Below, in pieces: positions 62,447 to 64,000 of a stretch of 64,000 nucleotides of DNA. The notes under the pieces were generated by a model. The model ran no database searches, had not been told where the DNA came from, and saw nothing but the letters and a program-made list of their open reading frames with translations. Origin of the DNA: Chitinophaga qingshengii (GTDB lineage Bacteria; Bacteroidota; Bacteroidia; Chitinophagales; Chitinophagaceae); assembly GCF_014529935.1 (NCBI RefSeq), contig NZ_JACVFC010000001.1, forward strand, positions 1,922,001 through 1,986,000, read 5' to 3'. Numbering within the stretch: position 1 is the stretch's first letter; the number at the start of each line of letters is the position of its first letter. Both the position numbers and the translations under genes were made by a program.

Positions 62447-64000
62447 TTATTTCACTTCTTCAAACTCTGCATCGGTTACACCGTCGGTACCTGCATTAGG
62501 CTGGCCTTGTTGCTGGCCTGCAGCAGCACCTTCCGGTTGGCCCTGGGATGCTTTGTAGATTTCTTCAGAAGCAGCGGTCCATGCAGCTTCCAGTTCAGTA
62601 GTCGCAGCATCGAGCTGTGCGCTGTCCTGGGATTTGTGTGCTTCTCTCAGCTTGTTGAGGGCTGTTTCGATGGTCGCTTTTTTATCAGCAGGCACTTTAT
62701 CGCCGTATTCTTTCAGTTGTTTTTCAGTCTGGAAGATGAGGCTATCTGCTTTATTGAGCTTCTCGATTTTTTCGCGTTGTTCTTTATCGGAAGATTCGTT
62801 GGCTTTGGCTTCGGCTTTCATCTTCTCGATTTCTTCCTTGCTCAAGCCGCTACCAGCTTCGATTTTGATGTTCTGTGTTTTACCGGTGCCTTTATCTTTG
62901 GCGGTTACGTGCAGGATACCGTTGGCGTCGATATCGAAAGTTACTTCGATCTGGGGAACGCCGCGCGGAGCCGGAGGAATATCGCCGAGGATGAAACGTC
63001 CGAGGGTCCTGTTCTGGTTAGCCATTGGTCTTTCACCCTGCAGTACGTGGATTTCCACGCTAGGCTGACTGTCGGCCGCAGTAGAGAACGTTTCGGATTT
63101 TTTGCTTGGGATGGTAGTGTTAGACTCGATCAGTTTGGTCATCACACCGCCCATGGTTTCGATACCGAGGGACAGCGGGGTAACGTCGAGCAGCAGTACA
63201 TCCTTCACTTCACCAGTGAGTACACCACCCTGGATAGCAGCACCTACGGCTACTACTTCATCGGGGTTTACACCTTTGTTTGGTTTTTTACCGAAGAATT
63301 TTTCTACCACTTCCTGAATTTTCGGGATACGGGTAGAACCACCTACGAGGATCACCTCATCGATTTCGGAAGTGTTCATACCGGCGTCTTTCAGCGCTTT
63401 GCGGCAAGGTTCCAGTGTTCTTTCCACCAGGCTGTCGCTCAGTTGCTCAAATTTAGCGCGGGTCAGTTTTTTCACCAGGTGTTTAGGCACGCCATCAACA
63501 GCGGTGATATAAGGCAGGTTAATTTCTGTTTCAGCAGAAGAAGACAGTTCGATTTTAGCTTTTTCGGACGCTTCTTTCAGACGCTGCCAGGACATAGGGT
63601 CTTTGTGCAGATCTACGCCTTCGTCTTTTTTGAACTCGTCGGCCAGCCAGTCCATGATCACTTTATCGAAGTCGTCACCACCCAGGTGGGTATCACCGTT
63701 GGTAGATTTTACTTCAAATACACCGTCGCCCAGTTCCAGGATGGAGATATCGAAGGTACCGCCACCGAGGTCAAATACAGCGATTTTAGTATCGGTATGT
63801 TTTTTATCCAGACCATAAGCCAGGGCGGCTGCGGTAGGTTCGTTGATGATACGGCGTACAGTCAGACCGGCAATTTCACCGGCTTCTTTGGTAGCCTGAC
63901 GTTGTGCGTCGTTAAAGTAGGCAGGAACGGTGATAACCGCTTCCGTTACTTCCTGGCCCAGGTAATCCTCTGCCGTTTTTTTCATTTTCTGCAGGATCAT
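62447..64000 (-). CDS. dnaK: Chaperone DnaK (Hsp70), 3' part
   Basis: The last 517 residues of DnaK; the 5' end lies beyond the right edge. The ATPase part has [20 protein letters not shown], the [15 protein letters not shown] segment, the phosphate-2 loop [19 protein letters not shown] and the adenosine motif [20 protein letters not shown]. The linker [20 protein letters not shown] leads to the peptide-binding domain ([37 protein letters not shown]). The C-terminal lid ends in the conserved acidic tail DAEFEEVK after a Gln/Gly/Ala-rich linker. It folds and protects proteins with DnaJ and GrpE. A strong terminator follows. Confidence 0.97.
   Translation of the reverse strand: MILQKMKKTAEDYLGQEVTEAVITVPAYFNDAQRQATKEAGEIAGLTVRRIINEPTAAALAYGLDKKHTDTKIAVFDLGGGTFDISILELGDGVFEVKSTNGDTHLGGDDFDKVIMDWLADEFKKDEGVDLHKDPMSWQRLKEASEKAKIELSSSAETEINLPYITAVDGVPKHLVKKLTRAKFEQLSDSLVERTLEPCRKALKDAGMNTSEIDEVILVGGSTRIPKIQEVVEKFFGKKPNKGVNPDEVVAVGAAIQGGVLTGEVKDVLLLDVTPLSLGIETMGGVMTKLIESNTTIPSKKSETFSTAADSQPSVEIHVLQGERPMANQNRTLGRFILGDIPPAPRGVPQIEVTFDIDANGILHVTAKDKGTGKTQNIKIEAGSGLSKEEIEKMKAEAKANESSDKEQREKIEKLNKADSLIFQTEKQLKEYGDKVPADKKATIETALNKLREAHKSQDSAQLDAATTELEAAWTAASEEIYKASQGQPEGAAAGQQQGQPNAGTDGVTDAEFEEVK

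Noticed and set aside
1..64000. CRISPR arrays, tRNA or rRNA genes, integrase genes
   Set aside because: No regularly spaced repeats, no cloverleaf-like or rRNA-like stretches and no recombinase frames were recognised.

Overview
The window reads as a chromosomal segment of a Bacteroidota bacterium, most likely Chitinophaga or a close relative in the Chitinophagaceae. The evidence is an ECF sigma/FecR/SusC/SusD nutrient-uptake locus, many lipoproteins with an S/G-Cys lipobox, start sites without strong Shine-Dalgarno sequences, and a Bacteroidota-type (subtype iii) type VI secretion locus. No rRNA, tRNA, CRISPR array or intact insertion sequence was seen.

Region 1 (1-14241): the 5' part of one ECF sigma factor, an unknown protein, then a second ECF sigma factor, a FecR anti-sigma factor, a SusC-type receptor with an STN signalling domain, SusD, two paralogous lipoproteins and a large secreted glycoside hydrolase. 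This is a classic regulated glycan-uptake locus. It ends in a terminator facing a 54-residue peptide gene that looks like a class I lanthipeptide precursor, and a small lipoprotein gene that appears frameshifted.

Region 2 (14502-26519): mostly housekeeping and accessory genes. There is a small secreted protein, a tripartite RND efflux operon, an M57-type metalloprotease lipoprotein, a Na+/H+ antiporter followed by a metallo-beta-lactamase-fold hydrolase and an atypical SDR, a small lipoprotein and an uncharacterised soluble protein.

Region 3 (26748-46223): a type VI secretion system of the Bacteroidota subtype iii, in several operons. On the minus strand are tssG, tssN, tssK, tssO and hcp/tssD. 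On the plus strand are tssP-like, tssE and tssF. On the minus strand again are clpV, tssB, tssC and two envelope genes that look like type IV secretion core parts: a TraN/VirB9-like protein, and a lytic transglycosylase fused to a TraM/VirB10-like domain. On the plus strand, a second hcp, an unknown protein, vgrG and an unknown alpha-solenoid protein form the probable tube-spike-cargo cassette. I did not recognise TssQ, TssR or PAAR, and the two T4SS-like genes may do the envelope-spanning work.

Region 4 (46231-58651): a DUF3137-type membrane protein, a second membrane protein and a secreted DUF6807/PmoA-like protein. Then comes a tightly overlapped plus-strand operon: a C25/caspase-like peptidase without signal peptide, a small beta protein, a helical protein, a MoxR-type AAA+ ATPase, a bpX-like protein, a vWA plus beta-propeller protein with a degenerate MIDAS, and a solenoid plus beta-propeller protein. 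This matches the MoxR-vWA-beta-propeller (bpX) ternary systems proposed from comparative genomics as NTP-dependent conflict systems; the peptidase is the natural effector candidate.

Region 5 (58648-64000): minus-strand housekeeping genes: a dipeptide epimerase, a 4-alpha-glucanotransferase with two starch-binding modules, and the 3' part of dnaK, which ends at a strong hairpin nested inside a larger inverted repeat.
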